A DNA stretch of 64,000 nucleotides from Marinobacterium lacunae (GTDB lineage Bacteria; Pseudomonadota; Gammaproteobacteria; Pseudomonadales; Balneatricaceae): contig NZ_JMQN01000011.1 in the NCBI RefSeq assembly GCF_000705555.1, positions 186,001-250,000 of the forward strand. Direction: 5' to 3'. The notes under the pieces are model-generated. The model ran no database searches and was not told where the DNA came from. It saw nothing but the letters and a program-made list of their open reading frames with translations. The position numbers were made by a program, and so were the translations under genes. Of the stretch, positions 8,828-18,812 are shown one piece after another. Position 1 is the stretch's first letter; every line of letters starts with the position of its first letter.

Positions 8828-11476
8828 TCAGCTTTCGGACTCATCACCCGCGGCTGGCTCATCATGTTGAGCCTCGGCGGACGCTTCGACCTCAGTCTCG
8901 GACACACCCTCACCGGAGGACACCTCACCCTCTTCACTCTCGTCTTCGTCCGGCTCCTCTATTCGAGCAAGACCAGACAGCTTTTCACCCTCGGCCAGAC
9001 GGATGAGCATAACGCCCTGCGTGTTGCGGCCCAGCGTCGAAATCTCCTCCGAGCGGGTACGCACCAGTGTGCCTCGATCGCTGATCAGCATGACGTCATC
9101 GCCATCGAGTACCTGGACAGCACCGGCCAAGTCGCCGTTACGGTCGGTGCACTGCATCGCGATAACACCCTGGCCGCCGCGACCCCGCAGCGGGAAGTCC
9201 TCAACAGCCGTCTGCTTGCCATAGCCATTGGCGGATGCCGTCAGTACACGAGCCCCTTCGCGCGGGATGATCAACGAGATAACCGAAGCCGATTCTTCCA
9301 TGCGTACGCCGCGCACACCTCTGGCGGTACGGCCCATGGCACGCACGTCGTTTTCGTTGAAACGGATCGCCTTGCCGGCACTGGTCACCAACATCACATC
9401 GTCGTTGCCATTAGTGATCGAGGCTCCAATCAAGCGATCGCCCTCAACGATCTCCAGGGCGATCAAACCGGTACTGCGCGGGCGGGAAAACGCTTCAAGC
9501 GGCGTTTTCTTGACCGTGCCGTTAGCCGTGGCCAGGAAGATGAAGCGCTCGGAATCAAACTCCTTCACCGGCAGAATAGCGCTGATACGCTCATCTTCCG
9601 CCAACGGCAGGATATTCACCACCGGGCGACCGCGGGAGGTGCGGCTCGCCGGCGGAATCTCATACACCTTGCGCCAGTAAACCTTACCGTGGTTGGTAAA
9701 GCAGAGGATGGTGTCGTGGGTATTGGCAATCAGCAGATGTTCGATGAAGTCTTCATCTTTCATCGCCGTCGCCGACTTGCCCTTACCGCCGCGACGCTGA
9801 GCCTGATAGGCACTGATCGGCTGAGTCTTGGCGTAACCGCCGTGGGAGATGGTCACGACCATATCCTCTTCAGTGATCAGATCGGCAACCGTCAGGTCCT
9901 GCATGGACGCCTGAATTTCGGTGCGACGATCATCGGCATACTCAGCGATGATCGCCTCGAGCTCCTCGCGAATCACTTCCATCAGCCGCTCGTAAGAGCC
10001 CAGAATTTCCAGCAGTTCGGCGATCTTTTCGATCAGTTCACGATACTCGCCCAGCAGTTTTTCGTGTTCGAGACCGGTCAGACGGTGCAAACGCAGATCC
10101 AGAATGGCCTGGGCCTGAACCGGGGACAGGTGATAATGACCGTCACGCAGGCCATACTGAGGCTCAAGATCATCAGGGCGACAGGCGTCTTCACCCGCGC
10201 GCTCAAGCATATCCAGAACAGATCCCGGTGCCCAAGGCGTCTCGATCAAACGCTCTTTCGCTTCGGCCGGTGTCGGTGATTGCTTGATCAGCTCGATAAC
10301 CGGATCAATGTTGGCCAGCGCAACGGCCAAACCTTCCAGCACGTGGCCGCGCTCCCGGGCCTTGCGGAGCTCATAGACCGTGCGACGGGTTACCACTTCG
10401 CGACGATGGCGAATGAAGCACTCCAGCGCCGACTTGAGATCCAGAATCTTGGGCTGACCATCGACGAGCGCCACCATATTGATGCCGAAGACGCTCTGCA
10501 GCGCGGTCTGAGCGAAGAGGTTATTGATGATAACCTCTGGGACTTCGCCACGGCGCAGCTCGATCACGATGCGCATACCATCCTTGTCGGATTCGTCACG
10601 CAGCTCGCTGATACCCTCGATCTTCTTCTCTTTGACCAGTTCGGCGATCTTTTCGATCAGACGCGCCTTGTTCAGCTGGTAAGGAATTTCGGTGATCACC
10701 AACATCGGACGTCCGTTTTTCGGATGTTCTTCGATGTGATGCTTGGCGCGTACGTAGATGCGACCACGCCCCGTGCGGTATGCCTGAAGGATACCCGCAC
10801 GACCGTTGATGATACCGCCTGTCGGGAAGTCAGGGCCGGGGATGAACTCCATCAGATCATCGATGCTCAGATCCGGGTTCTGAATCAGTGCGATACAACC
10901 TCGGACGACTTCACCAAGGTTGTGCGGCGGAATGTTGGTCGCCATGCCCACCGCGATACCAGCCGAGCCGTTAACCAGCAGGTTGGGCACGCGCGTCGGC
11001 AAGACCGCCGGGATCCGTTCGGTGCCGTCATAGTTGTCGACGTAGTCGACGGTTTCTTTGTCGAGATCGGCCAGCAGCTCGTGCGAGATTTTCGCCATGC
11101 GAATCTCGGTATAACGCATCGCCGCCGCGGAGTCCCCGTCCACCGAGCCAAAGTTACCCTGGCCATCGACCAACATGTAGCGCATGGAGAAATCCTGCGC
11201 CATACGTACGATAGTGTCGTACACAGCGCTATCGCCATGCGGGTGGTATTTACCGATAACGTCACCGACCACACGGGCCGATTTCTTATATGGCTTGTTC
11301 CAGTCGTTGTTCAGCTCGTTCATGGCGAAGAGCACGCGACGGTGCACGGGTTTCAGACCGTCACGCGCGTCGGGCAGAGCTCGACCGACGATTACACTCA
11401 TGGCGTAATCGAGATAGGACTGTTTCAGCTCATCTTCGATATTGACTGGCAGAACTTCTTTGGCTAGATCACCCAT
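8828..11476 (-). CDS. gyrA: DNA gyrase subunit A
   Basis: An 882-residue type II topoisomerase breakage-reunion subunit. The catalytic tyrosine is Y122 (MRYTE). The quinolone-resistance region keeps the E. coli numbering and wild-type residues S83 and D87 ([11 protein letters not shown]). From about residue 520 the C-terminal DNA-wrapping beta-pinwheel is visible, with the GyrA-box-like QRRGGKGKS. The extreme C-terminus is an acidic tail rich in E, S and D. Monocistronic by spacing: a consensus extended -10 promoter lies upstream and a stem-loop downstream. Confidence 0.98.
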   Translation of the reverse strand: MGDLAKEVLPVNIEDELKQSYLDYAMSVIVGRALPDARDGLKPVHRRVLFAMNELNNDWNKPYKKSARVVGDVIGKYHPHGDSAVYDTIVRMAQDFSMRYMLVDGQGNFGSVDGDSAAAMRYTEIRMAKISHELLADLDKETVDYVDNYDGTERIPAVLPTRVPNLLVNGSAGIAVGMATNIPPHNLGEVVRGCIALIQNPDLSIDDLMEFIPGPDFPTGGIINGRAGILQAYRTGRGRIYVRAKHHIEEHPKNGRPMLVITEIPYQLNKARLIEKIAELVKEKKIEGISELRDESDKDGMRIVIELRRGEVPEVIINNLFAQTALQSVFGINMVALVDGQPKILDLKSALECFIRHRREVVTRRTVYELRKARERGHVLEGLAVALANIDPVIELIKQSPTPAEAKERLIETPWAPGSVLDMLERAGEDACRPDDLEPQYGLRDGHYHLSPVQAQAILDLRLHRLTGLEHEKLLGEYRELIEKIAELLEILGSYERLMEVIREELEAIIAEYADDRRTEIQASMQDLTVADLITEEDMVVTISHGGYAKTQPISAYQAQRRGGKGKSATAMKDEDFIEHLLIANTHDTILCFTNHGKVYWRKVYEIPPASRTSRGRPVVNILPLAEDERISAILPVKEFDSERFIFLATANGTVKKTPLEAFSRPRSTGLIALEIVEGDRLIGASITNGNDDVMLVTSAGKAIRFNENDVRAMGRTARGVRGVRMEESASVISLIIPREGARVLTASANGYGKQTAVEDFPLRGRGGQGVIAMQCTDRNGDLAGAVQVLDGDDVMLISDRGTLVRTRSEEISTLGRNTQGVMLIRLAEGEKLSGLARIEEPDEDESEEGEVSSGEGVSETEVEASAEAQHDEPAAGDESES

Positions 11477-11538
11477 TCGCTCAGCTTTCCTTGGTTCCTA
11501 AGGCTTGCAGCGCCTGACGCGCATTTTTAAACCGCGAG

Positions 11539-11547
11539 ATTATATCA
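11539..11547 (-). promoter_or_regulatory. gyrA extended -10 promoter
   Basis: On the minus strand the gyrA leader contains TGATATAAT, a perfect -10 hexamer with the TGn extension, 62 bases upstream of the ATG. No good -35 lies at 17 bases, as is common for extended -10 promoters. A supercoiling-sensitive gyr promoter would fit, but this is inferred. Confidence 0.6.
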
Positions 11548-11750
11548 CAGAGAAGGGAGCCAGTACGCCCAACTCGCTTTGATTAAATGGCGTCGGCCAA
11601 ACTTATCCCGAACACCCGACTAAAACCGACCGACACCGAGCTGAAAACCCTACGTGTCAACCTGCAACCTTCACCGCGCCACCACACTCTTAATGCTATG
11701 AGCACAGAATGGTAGACTGTGTGGATACTTTATCAGGGTGCGGAACATAG

Positions 11751-12464
11751 ATGAGCCAGACACAGAACATAGACCCGGCTGAAATTGCTAAATTCGAGGA
11801 ATTGGCAAGCCGCTGGTGGGATAGGGAAAGTGAGTTCAAACCCTTGCACGACATCAACCCGCTACGCGTCGGTTTCATCGACCGCATTGCGTCACTGGCC
11901 GGAAAGCGGGTGTTGGATGTCGGCTGCGGCGGCGGCATCCTGTCAGAGTCGATGGCTAAACGCGGCGCCGAGGTTACCGGCATCGACATGGGCGAAGCCC
12001 CTCTTAAGGTTGCCAAACTCCACGGACTCGAGAGCGGCGTCAGCGTCCGGTATCGACAGGTCACTGTCGAACAACTGGCCCAGGAAGAGCCCGAGTCCTT
12101 CGATGTCGTCACCTGCATGGAGATGCTTGAGCATGTACCCGACCCAGCCTCCATTATTGCAGCCTGTGCGCGACTGGTCCGCCCCGGCGGCCAGCTGTTT
12201 TTCTCCACTCTAAACCGCAATCCCAAAAGCTATCTGTTCGCGATTCTTGGTGCTGAACGGGTCTTGAAGCTTGTGCCTAACGGCACTCACGACTTCAATA
12301 AGTTCATCCGTCCAGCCGAACTTGCCAGTTGGATTCGCACTAACGGACTGAACATCCGGGAGATGAGTGGCCTTGTATACAACCCGCTGACCAAAGTCTA
12401 CCGGCTCGACTCCGAGGATGTCAGCGTCAACTACATGATCGCCGCCACACGAGACGACAGCTGA
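11751..12464 (+). CDS. ubiG: Ubiquinone biosynthesis O-methyltransferase
   Basis: A 237-residue class I SAM-dependent methyltransferase that carries out both O-methylations of ubiquinone synthesis. It has the UbiG N-terminus ([17 protein letters not shown]), the SAM motif [13 protein letters not shown] near residues 55-67 and the conserved [10 protein letters not shown] near 123-132. The gene lies divergent from gyrA, as in Pseudomonas. Its stop overlaps the start of the next gene (TGATG), pointing to translational coupling with mupP. Confidence 0.97.
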   Translation: MSQTQNIDPAEIAKFEELASRWWDRESEFKPLHDINPLRVGFIDRIASLAGKRVLDVGCGGGILSESMAKRGAEVTGIDMGEAPLKVAKLHGLESGVSVRYRQVTVEQLAQEEPESFDVVTCMEMLEHVPDPASIIAACARLVRPGGQLFFSTLNRNPKSYLFAILGAERVLKLVPNGTHDFNKFIRPAELASWIRTNGLNIREMSGLVYNPLTKVYRLDSEDVSVNYMIAATRDDS

Positions 12465-13141
12465 TGCCCTCATATTCCGGCGTGCTGTTCGATCTTGATG
12501 GCACGCTGCTCGACACTGCGCTCGACTTTTATTGGGTCGCCGACAGAATGAAGAGCACTCGCGGCCTGGCCCCGATTGATCGCACACGTTTTCGTCAGCA
12601 CGTGTCGGAAGGCGCTCGCGCCATGGTCGCCAGCGCATTCGACATACCCATCGACGCGCCGGATATAACACCACTGCTTGAGGAGTTTCTTGAACTCTAT
12701 GCTCAGCACTCGATGATCGAGAGCCGACTTTTCGACGGCATCCCTGAACTTCTCGACTGGCTCGAAGAGATGCAGGTCAAATGGGGCATCGTCACCAACA
12801 AACCGGAACGATTCACCCGGACCATTGTCGACAAACTCGGCCTGAGCACCCGCTGCTCCAGTCTGATCTGCCCCGAACAGGTGACCAATCGAAAACCCGA
12901 TCCTGAGTCCCTGCTACTGGCCAGCCACGAGATAGGCCGCCCGCCGCATAAAACACTGTATATTGGCGATCACCGGCGGGATATAGAAGCAGGCCGTCGC
13001 GCCGGCATGACGACCATCGGATGCCTCTATGGCTACATCCACAATGACGACAATCCGAATCTCTGGAACAGCGACCACCTGGTCAGCAATACGCGCGAGC
13101 TCAGCACACTGCTAAAATGCCTTTACAGCGACAGACGATAA
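12464..13141 (+). CDS. mupP: HAD phosphatase, probable N-acetylmuramic acid 6-phosphate phosphatase MupP
   Basis: A 225-residue HAD-superfamily hydrolase with the nucleophile motif LFDLDGTLLDT (residues 8-18), motif II threonine in GIVTNKPERF near 108-117, and motif IV GDHRRDIEAGRRAG near 169-182. HAD family members of this type are often labelled phosphoglycolate phosphatase. The ubiG-mupP-SDR gene order matches the Pseudomonas locus where the product is MupP, which dephosphorylates MurNAc-6-P for peptidoglycan recycling. The specific substrate is therefore inferred from synteny. Confidence 0.85.
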   Translation: MPSYSGVLFDLDGTLLDTALDFYWVADRMKSTRGLAPIDRTRFRQHVSEGARAMVASAFDIPIDAPDITPLLEEFLELYAQHSMIESRLFDGIPELLDWLEEMQVKWGIVTNKPERFTRTIVDKLGLSTRCSSLICPEQVTNRKPDPESLLLASHEIGRPPHKTLYIGDHRRDIEAGRRAGMTTIGCLYGYIHNDDNPNLWNSDHLVSNTRELSTLLKCLYSDRR

Positions 13142-13175
13142 CGTCGCTGCCCCTGAAGAAGGAATTCAGACCATC

Positions 13176-13931
13176 ATGTTCACCTATGACGCCCCGGAAG
13201 CTCTACTCAAAGACCGCATCATTTTGATAACCGGCGCCGGAGACGGCATCGGCCGCGCAGCGGCCCACGCCTATGCAGCACATGGCGCAACGGTTGTACT
13301 TCTTGGCCGAACACTGGAAAAACTGGAGAAGGTTTACGACGAGCTGGAAGCAGCAGGTTATCCACAACCCGCGATCGTTCCACTCAATCTCGATACGGCC
13401 GCTGAGCACGACTACATAGAGCTGGCCAATCAACTGGAAGAAACGTTCGGCAGACTCGACGGTATTCTGCACAATGCAGGCATGCTCGGCGTACTGACAT
13501 CGATCGAAAACTACGATCCGATTATCTGGCAACAAGTTATGCAGGTTAACGTCAACGCCCCCTTCCTGCTGACCCAAACGCTATTACCATTACTCAACCG
13601 CTCGAAGGATGCATCGGTTATCTTTACCTCGTCCGGAGTTGGGCGAAAAGGCCGCGCTCACTGGGGCGCCTACGCTGTTTCAAAATTCGCGACAGAAGGC
13701 ATGGCTCAGGTACTGGCGGATGAGCTGGAGAACATCTCACCTGTGCGCGTCAACTGCATTAATCCTGGCGCCACACGTACAGCCATGCGCGCCTACGCCT
13801 ATCCGGCAGAGATGCCGGAGAACAACCCGACTCCCGAACAGATTATGCCGCTCTACCTTTACCTGATGGGGCCTGATAGCCTGAACGTCAACGGCCAATC
13901 CATAGATGCCCAAGGCAACGGCAGCGCCTGA
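13176..13931 (+). CDS. yciK: YciK family short-chain dehydrogenase
   Basis: A 251-residue classical SDR. The NAD(P)-binding motif ITGAGDGIGRAAA is near residues 18-30, NAG is in LHNAGMLG near 100, and the catalytic Tyr-Lys lies in WGAYAVSKFA near 166-175. Substrate is unknown even for E. coli YciK. It follows mupP by 34 bases with a GAAGGA site upstream of its ATG, and ends in a strong bidirectional stem-loop. Confidence 0.9.
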   Translation: MFTYDAPEALLKDRIILITGAGDGIGRAAAHAYAAHGATVVLLGRTLEKLEKVYDELEAAGYPQPAIVPLNLDTAAEHDYIELANQLEETFGRLDGILHNAGMLGVLTSIENYDPIIWQQVMQVNVNAPFLLTQTLLPLLNRSKDASVIFTSSGVGRKGRAHWGAYAVSKFATEGMAQVLADELENISPVRVNCINPGATRTAMRAYAYPAEMPENNPTPEQIMPLYLYLMGPDSLNVNGQSIDAQGNGSA

Positions 13932-13951
13932 ACGAACCGGTTTCACATACG

Positions 13952-13984
13952 AAAAACGCTGCCGATACGGCAGCGTTTTTTCTT
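13952..13984. terminator. Bidirectional terminator between yciK and rluB
   Basis: The stem ACGCTGCCG / CGGCAGCGT with an ATA loop is flanked by an A-run on the left and a T-run on the right. It can therefore terminate yciK on the plus strand and rluB on the minus strand. Confidence 0.9.
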
Positions 13985-14000
13985 CTACAAACACGTTTAA

Positions 14001-14909
14001 TCAGGTTCTGCGCGTATTACGCTTCCCGACAGAACGCCCACGCGGCTTACTCGCACGCTTCTCAGGCGCATTATGCCCCTGAGCCTGAGCACTCTGTCGT
14101 GCGCGTTGACGCCCATAGCGACGCTTCTCTTCGACAACCTCTTCACGCGTCCTGGCTCTGGCCTTTACACGCTCGAGGCTCAGCTCATCACTGAGCACAT
14201 CTACCTCTTTACTGCCGAGCTCCCGCCAGGTACCCACCTTGACATCACTCGGCAAAAACACAGGTCCAAAACGCACTCGCTTAAGCCGGTTAACCTGTAG
14301 ACCTTGCGATTCCCACAAGCGCCTTACCTCTCGGTTGCGCCCTTCCATCACGACACAGTGGTACCACTTGTTGGCGCCCTCTCCATCGAAATACCGGACA
14401 TCGCTAAACTGCGCCATTCCATCCTCGAGTAAAACACCCTGCTTGAGTCGCTCGAGCATCTCATCATTCACATCACCCAAGACACGAACGGCGTATTCGC
14501 GGTCAATGTTCGCCGAAGGATGCATCATGCGGTTGGCAAGTTCACCATCGGTGGTAAATAACAACAAACCGGTCGTATTGATATCGAGCCTACCGATTAT
14601 AATCCAGCGCCCCTGCTTTAACGGAGGCAGATTATCAAAAACGGTCGGCCGCCCTTCAGGATCATGGCGAGTACATACCTCGCCAAGCGGCTTGTTATAT
14701 ATCAGTACCCGACGGGCACCCTCTGCAGCAAAAACAAGCTGGACAGGCCGTCCATCAAGAGTGACCTTATCCCCCTCCTTGACCCTGTCGCCGAGTTTGG
14801 CAGGTTCGCCATTTAAGCTGACCCGCCCTTCATCAATAACACGCTCCATCTCACGACGTGAGCCAAAACCGGAGCGCGCCAAAACCTTTTGCAGTTTTTC
14901 ATCTAGCAT
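14001..14909 (-). CDS. rluB: 23S rRNA pseudouridine(2605) synthase
   Basis: About 302 residues. An S4 RNA-binding domain (EKLQKVLARSGFGSRREME) is at residues 3-60. The RsuA/RluB-type catalytic domain follows, with the active-site aspartate in GRLDINTTGLLLFTTDGE near residue 110 and RNREVRRLWE near 190. A basic tail rich in R, K and Q is typical of RluB. The start is set at the ATG at 14909 (MLDEKLQKVLARSGFG); an upstream in-frame extension of 23 residues looks non-coding. Confidence 0.93.
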   Translation of the reverse strand: MLDEKLQKVLARSGFGSRREMERVIDEGRVSLNGEPAKLGDRVKEGDKVTLDGRPVQLVFAAEGARRVLIYNKPLGEVCTRHDPEGRPTVFDNLPPLKQGRWIIIGRLDINTTGLLLFTTDGELANRMMHPSANIDREYAVRVLGDVNDEMLERLKQGVLLEDGMAQFSDVRYFDGEGANKWYHCVVMEGRNREVRRLWESQGLQVNRLKRVRFGPVFLPSDVKVGTWRELGSKEVDVLSDELSLERVKARARTREEVVEEKRRYGRQRARQSAQAQGHNAPEKRASKPRGRSVGKRNTRRT

Positions 14910-14979
14910 TTGACGTCGCCTCAAACAGATCCGCAGCGATAGTACAACGCAGCGAATTAACAAATATCCAAAATACAAA

Positions 14980-15011
14980 AAGGCTCTTCAGCAGCATAGC
15001 CGAAGAGCCTT
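14980..15011 (-). terminator. Terminator of the H-NS-family gene
   Basis: A 10-bp perfect stem, AAGGCTCTTC / GAAGAGCCTT, with a 12-base loop. On the minus strand it is followed by a T-run (CCTTTTTGT), placing a rho-independent terminator 27 bases after the H-NS-family stop codon and before rluB. Confidence 0.85.
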
Positions 15012-15037
15012 GTTATGCTCGACTCAAGGTCGCATTA

Positions 15038-15427
15038 TCACACGGTGGGCAGCTGCTCCTTCGAGATACCCTTTTCTTCCATGTACTGGGCGAAAACGAC
15101 CGGCGTACGACCGCGTCCTGACCAGTGATGCTCCTCACCGTCAACTTCGATGACATACTTGGCTTTAACACTTTTGCGAGGAGCCGTATCGACCTGACTG
15201 GCCAACTCTTCCAGCGCGATACCGGCATCCATCATCTGCTTGCGGATCGCCTCGATCGCTTCTACTTTAGCCGCTTCCGCCTCAGCTTTCGCAACCTCTT
15301 CCTCTCGGCGCTCTTCGAGGATATCAGCCAGGTCGGACATTACCTTCTCGAGCTCGGACACACCCAGTTCCTGAGTCTGTTTGCGCAGGGAGTTTTTACG
15401 TGTGAGTGTTTTAATAAAGTCGGTCAT
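15038..15427 (-). CDS. H-NS family nucleoid-associated regulator
   Basis: A 129-residue protein with an N-terminal coiled-coil oligomerisation region (residues 10-75, rich in E, A, R and K) and the C-terminal H-NS DNA-binding motif WSGRGRTPVVF at 102-112, equivalent to TGQGRTP in E. coli H-NS. Such proteins bind AT-rich minor grooves and silence foreign DNA. It stands alone with its own AT-rich promoter and a terminator. The window has AT-rich insertions that could be targets; that is inference. Confidence 0.92.
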   Translation of the reverse strand: MTDFIKTLTRKNSLRKQTQELGVSELEKVMSDLADILEERREEEVAKAEAEAAKVEAIEAIRKQMMDAGIALEELASQVDTAPRKSVKAKYVIEVDGEEHHWSGRGRTPVVFAQYMEEKGISKEQLPTV

Positions 15428-15464
15428 CGTTCGCTCTTTGCAATCCGGTTGATTAATACTTGCA

Positions 15465-15492
15465 ATTATCGTTAATAAAATCGCGTTTGCAA
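15465..15492 (-). promoter_or_regulatory. Promoter of the H-NS-family gene
   Basis: On the minus strand, TTGCAA (15492-15487) and GATAAT (15470-15465) are spaced by 16 bases, upstream of the ATG at 15427. The surrounding 100 bases are markedly AT-rich. This is a plausible sigma-70 promoter, and H-NS-family promoters are often autoregulated. Confidence 0.5.
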
Positions 15493-15537
15493 GGTATTAC
15501 AATCAATTTTATAGAAACTTTTACCAAGCACTTAATA

Positions 15538-16185
15538 CTAATCAAAACTCGAAACTTCACCTGCGCCTTTTCGCAAGATTTCCGGCAACTCATTTAACAG
15601 ACTCACAACGCTAGTCGCTTCCATTCCGCAATAGCCGCCATCGATCACTAGATCAACCTGATGCTGAAGCAAATCACGAATTTCATAGGGGTCTGTCAAA
15701 GGGATATCATCGCCCGGCATGATAAGTGATGTACTCATAATCGGCTCACCCAGAGCTTCGGTCAGCGCCAGTGCAATTTCATTCGCAGGAATACGAATAC
15801 CGATAGTGCGTCGTTTGGCATGAAGCAAACGGCGCGGAACTTCACTGGTTGCGTTGAGAATAAACGTATACGCCCCCGGCGTATGTGCCTTTATGGTGCG
15901 ATACGCCTGGTTATCAACCTTCGCATAGGTAGCTATTTCGGCAAGATCACGACAGACCAACGTAAAATTATGTTTATCATCCAACTGACGAATACGCTTA
16001 ATCCGCTCCATCGCTTTTTTGTCACCCAAGTGACATCCCAAAGCGTAAGCCGAGTCTGTCGGATATACGATTACCCCACCCTGACGAATAATCTCGACGG
16101 CCTGCTGAATCAACCGCGCCTGGGGCGTTTCCGGATGGATCTGGAAAAACTGGCTCACCTGTAACTCCTGATTTGTTTCTGACAT
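15538..16185 (-). CDS. yciO: YciO/Sua5 family protein (L-threonylcarbamoyladenylate synthase-like)
   Basis: About 215 residues. The YrdC/Sua5 fold is shown by the nucleotide-binding PTDSAYALGCHL near residue 42, KRIRQLDDKHNF near 64, and GIRIPANEIALAL near 150. In the YciO branch the tRNA t6A role is weak or unproven compared with TsaC. ATG at 16185 is preferred over an adjacent GTG. It follows rnm by about 40 bases on the same strand, as in many gammaproteobacteria. Confidence 0.9.
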   Translation of the reverse strand: MSETNQELQVSQFFQIHPETPQARLIQQAVEIIRQGGVIVYPTDSAYALGCHLGDKKAMERIKRIRQLDDKHNFTLVCRDLAEIATYAKVDNQAYRTIKAHTPGAYTFILNATSEVPRRLLHAKRRTIGIRIPANEIALALTEALGEPIMSTSLIMPGDDIPLTDPYEIRDLLQHQVDLVIDGGYCGMEATSVVSLLNELPEILRKGAGEVSSFD

Positions 16186-16228
16186 CACCGCCCACCCCTG
16201 GTTAAGGTTATACGCGGATATAAAGTGC

Positions 16229-17125
16229 TTACGCCAAGCGCCCTGCCATACCGTCCGGCATCAACCGCTCTACAATATGCTTTGGCGATTGAAACTGAGG
16301 AAAACGACCCAGCGACGTCCAACGCTGCTCAGGCGAATGAAAGTCACTGCCTGCCGATACCCATAACGCCTTCCTCTGAGCCAACAGTAGCAGGTCACGC
16401 AGGTGATTGGGGGTCACACCGGGAAAACTGACCTCGACACCATCACCGCCCGCCGCCAGCAGGTCTTCAACGAGCGCTCTAAGTCGCGTAAAGGTAAATT
16501 TGTATTTTGTCGGATGAGCGACAATGGCATAACCGCCCGATTGCTTTACAAGCCCAACCGCTTTTTCAAGCGATGGCCAGGTTGCCTTTACATCACCGGC
16601 TTTCCCCTGACCGAGCCACATATCAAACGCCTGCTGTGCAGTGGACACCATCTTTCGATTCAGCATCGCCTGCGCAAAATGCGGACGACCTATCTGACCA
16701 TCACCGGCAATCGCCCGAGCCTCCGCCAGAAGATCCGGCAATCCTTTCTTTACTAACTTTTCAGCGATCTTTTCAGCCCGCTCATCTCTTAGCGTTGTCA
16801 GGACCTGCATATATTCCGCAAAACCCGAAAACTCAGGGTCGATACCCAAGCCAAGCAGATGAATCACGCGAGTCTGCCAAAGACAGGTCAACTCTACGCC
16901 GTCAACAAACACCATCCCCTCAAGCTTATCGGCCGTCTGCCTCGCAGCCGACAGACCTGCCAGGGTGTCATGGTCGGTTAGCGCCAAAACCCGCACACCC
17001 GCGTCGTACGCAGCATTGACCAGCGCGCGCGGCTCGAGAGAACCGTCGGATGCGGTGCTGTGTGTGTGCAAATCGTAACCAGCCAACTGTTTCACTCTAT
17101 TAAGGGGACCTTTATACTGTGACAA
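16229..17125 (-). CDS. rnm: PHP-domain 5'-3' exoribonuclease RNase AM (YciV)
   Basis: A 298-residue PHP phosphoesterase. The metal-binding motif DLHTHSTASDGSLEP is near residues 19-33, LTDHDTLAGL near 49-58, and the C-terminal SAGSDFHSPEQRW near 258-270. The E. coli homolog (also called TrpH) trims 5' ends of 23S, 16S and 5S rRNA and degrades short RNAs. It is divergent from yciB and probably co-transcribed with yciO. Confidence 0.92.
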   Translation of the reverse strand: MSQYKGPLNRVKQLAGYDLHTHSTASDGSLEPRALVNAAYDAGVRVLALTDHDTLAGLSAARQTADKLEGMVFVDGVELTCLWQTRVIHLLGLGIDPEFSGFAEYMQVLTTLRDERAEKIAEKLVKKGLPDLLAEARAIAGDGQIGRPHFAQAMLNRKMVSTAQQAFDMWLGQGKAGDVKATWPSLEKAVGLVKQSGGYAIVAHPTKYKFTFTRLRALVEDLLAAGGDGVEVSFPGVTPNHLRDLLLLAQRKALWVSAGSDFHSPEQRWTSLGRFPQFQSPKHIVERLMPDGMAGRLA

Positions 17126-17146
17126 ACACGAACTGTTCTGGATGTT

Positions 17147-17692
17147 ATGAAAATATTACTCGATTTCCTGCCTGTTATCGTCTTTTTTGTGGTTTACAAG
17201 ATGACAGGCGATATCATACTTGCTACCGGCATCCTGATACCGGCCACCCTGGCGCAGATGGCTTACACCTGGTTCAAAACACACCGCATTGAAAAAATGC
17301 AACTGGTAACACTTGCTCTGGTAATACTGCTCGGCGGCGCCACGATCATATTCAGAGACAAAACCTTTATTCAGTGGAAACCCACAATCGTTAACTGGCT
17401 ATTCGGCATCGCTTGCCTGGGTAGCCACTTTATCGGTAATAAAACGCTGATTCAGCGATTGATGGAGAGCAGCCTTGAGCTCGCACAGGAAACCTGGCGC
17501 AGACTGAATATAGGCTGGATACTGTTTTTCTCTGTGACCGGCATCGCCAACCTTATCGTCGCGTACGGTTTCAGCGAAGAGGTGTGGGTTAACTTCAAAC
17601 TATTCGGTATTTTGGGAATGACGCTGATTTTTATTCTCGGACAGGGAATTTATATCTCCCGACACCTCCCACCACAGAGCAAACCCGAGTAA
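17147..17692 (+). CDS. yciB: Inner membrane-spanning protein YciB / septation protein A
   Basis: A 181-residue membrane protein starting MKILLDFLPVIVFFVVYKMTGD, the family signature. About five hydrophobic segments are seen (roughly 4-20, 25-42, 52-68, 75-95 and 120-170), along with the conserved FIGNKTLIQRLM near 99-110. YciB/IspZ proteins affect cell envelope and septation. The next gene is a YciI protein, giving the common yciB-yciI pair. Confidence 0.95.
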   Translation: MKILLDFLPVIVFFVVYKMTGDIILATGILIPATLAQMAYTWFKTHRIEKMQLVTLALVILLGGATIIFRDKTFIQWKPTIVNWLFGIACLGSHFIGNKTLIQRLMESSLELAQETWRRLNIGWILFFSVTGIANLIVAYGFSEEVWVNFKLFGILGMTLIFILGQGIYISRHLPPQSKPE

Positions 17693-17710
17693 TATTGACG
17701 GAAAAGACTT

Positions 17711-18010
17711 ATGTATTACGCTATCATAGCCGAAGATGTAGAAAACTCTCTGGCAAAACGGCTGGAGACACGACCCGACCATCTAGCCAGACTCGAGTCG
17801 TTAAAACAACAGGGGCGCTTGTTCGCTGCGGGGCCGCTTCCGGCGATCGACAGTGAAGATCCAGGGCCTGCCGGCTTTACCGGCAGCTTGGTGATAGCAG
17901 AGTTTGACTCGCTGGAGGAAGCAAAGCGCTGGGCGGATGCCGATCCTTACGTACAGGCTGGCGTGTACGGGAAAGTCGTCGTAAAGCCCTACAAAAAAGT
18001 ATTGCCCTGA
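17711..18010 (+). CDS. yciI: YciI family protein
   Basis: A 99-residue ferredoxin-like alpha/beta-barrel protein. It begins [19 protein letters not shown], with the putative active-site His-Asp pair conserved in [11 protein letters not shown] (near residue 23) and [14 protein letters not shown] (near 76-89). The biochemical activity of YciI proteins is not settled. It follows yciB by 18 bases with GGAAAAG upstream of the ATG. Confidence 0.92.
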   Translation: MYYAIIAEDVENSLAKRLETRPDHLARLESLKQQGRLFAAGPLPAIDSEDPGPAGFTGSLVIAEFDSLEEAKRWADADPYVQAGVYGKVVVKPYKKVLP

Positions 18011-18135
18011 CGGATAGAATTTGGAATCTCGACATCTATAGATAATCCTTAAGATTAACGAGATGTTAAGGAAAATTAAGTTTTAATGGTCTATAAGTAG
18101 TAGACAAATATCACTACGGTCACAAGGATATGATT

Positions 18136-18738
18136 ATGAAGAAGATCGCGATCGCAGCAGGTTTGGCTTTGGCTATGGGTGCCACCATGGCTCAGGCACA
18201 TGAAGAGAACAAAGGCTACGTTACTACCAGCAACGGTACCATCTGGCGCACCAGCCTGGGCGAATGCTGGCACAACAGCCTGTGGACCAAAGATTTGGCC
18301 GTGGTAGGCTGCGATGGCATGGTTGCCGCTGCTCCCATGGTTGAGGAAAAGCCGGCTGAACCGATGTACGCCATGATGGCTGACACCAAGAAGTTCGCTC
18401 TGTACTTCGACTTCGACAGCACCCAAGTGGGCGATACATCTAACATCGTGAACTACATCGGCACCCTGTCTAGCCTGAAAGAGATCAAGCTGGTTGGTCA
18501 TGCTGACCCGATCGGTAGCGAAGCCTACAACGAGAAACTGTCCAAGCGTCGTGCTGAAGCCGTAGCGGCTAAGCTGGCTGACGCCGGTGTCGATTCCAGC
18601 AAGATGGATATCGGCTACCTGGGCGAATCTTCTCCGATCGCCAACTGCAGCGGCCGTGGCGCTGAGTTGATCGCGTGCCTGCGTCCGGATCGTCGTGTAG
18701 ACGTTGAAATCATGGGCGAAAAGCGCGTGATGAAGTAA
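18136..18738 (+). CDS. RmpM-like OmpA-family outer membrane protein
   Basis: About 200 residues. A Sec signal peptide (KKIAIAAGLALAMGATMAQA) is followed by a short region GTIWRTSLGECWHNSLW with paired cysteines, resembling Neisseria RmpM. From about residue 85 comes the OmpA C-terminal peptidoglycan-binding domain (FDFDSTQVG, GHADPIGSEAYNEKLSKRRA, LRPDRRVDVEI). The eight-strand OmpA barrel is absent, so this is likely a periplasmic linker between porins and peptidoglycan. The ATG at 18136 is chosen because AAGGA sits 7 bases upstream. Confidence 0.88.
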   Translation: MKKIAIAAGLALAMGATMAQAHEENKGYVTTSNGTIWRTSLGECWHNSLWTKDLAVVGCDGMVAAAPMVEEKPAEPMYAMMADTKKFALYFDFDSTQVGDTSNIVNYIGTLSSLKEIKLVGHADPIGSEAYNEKLSKRRAEAVAAKLADAGVDSSKMDIGYLGESSPIANCSGRGAELIACLRPDRRVDVEIMGEKRVMK

Positions 18739-18761
18739 GCGTATCCTCTGCGCGCGAAGAT

Positions 18762-18790
18762 AAAGCTGGCTCATGCCGGCTTTATTTTTG
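18762..18790 (+). terminator. Terminator of the OmpA-family gene
   Basis: The stem AAAGCTGGC / GCCGGCTTT (one G-T pair) with a TCAT loop is followed by ATTTTTG. It lies 23 bases after the stop codon. Confidence 0.8.
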
Positions 18791-18812
18791 CCCAATCCAA
18801 ACGCAGAGTAAA

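Noticed and set aside
8864-11467. Open frames of 471 and 395 codons on the plus strand
   Set aside because: They lie wholly antisense to gyrA, whose family match is certain. They have no recognisable motif and arise from codon bias.
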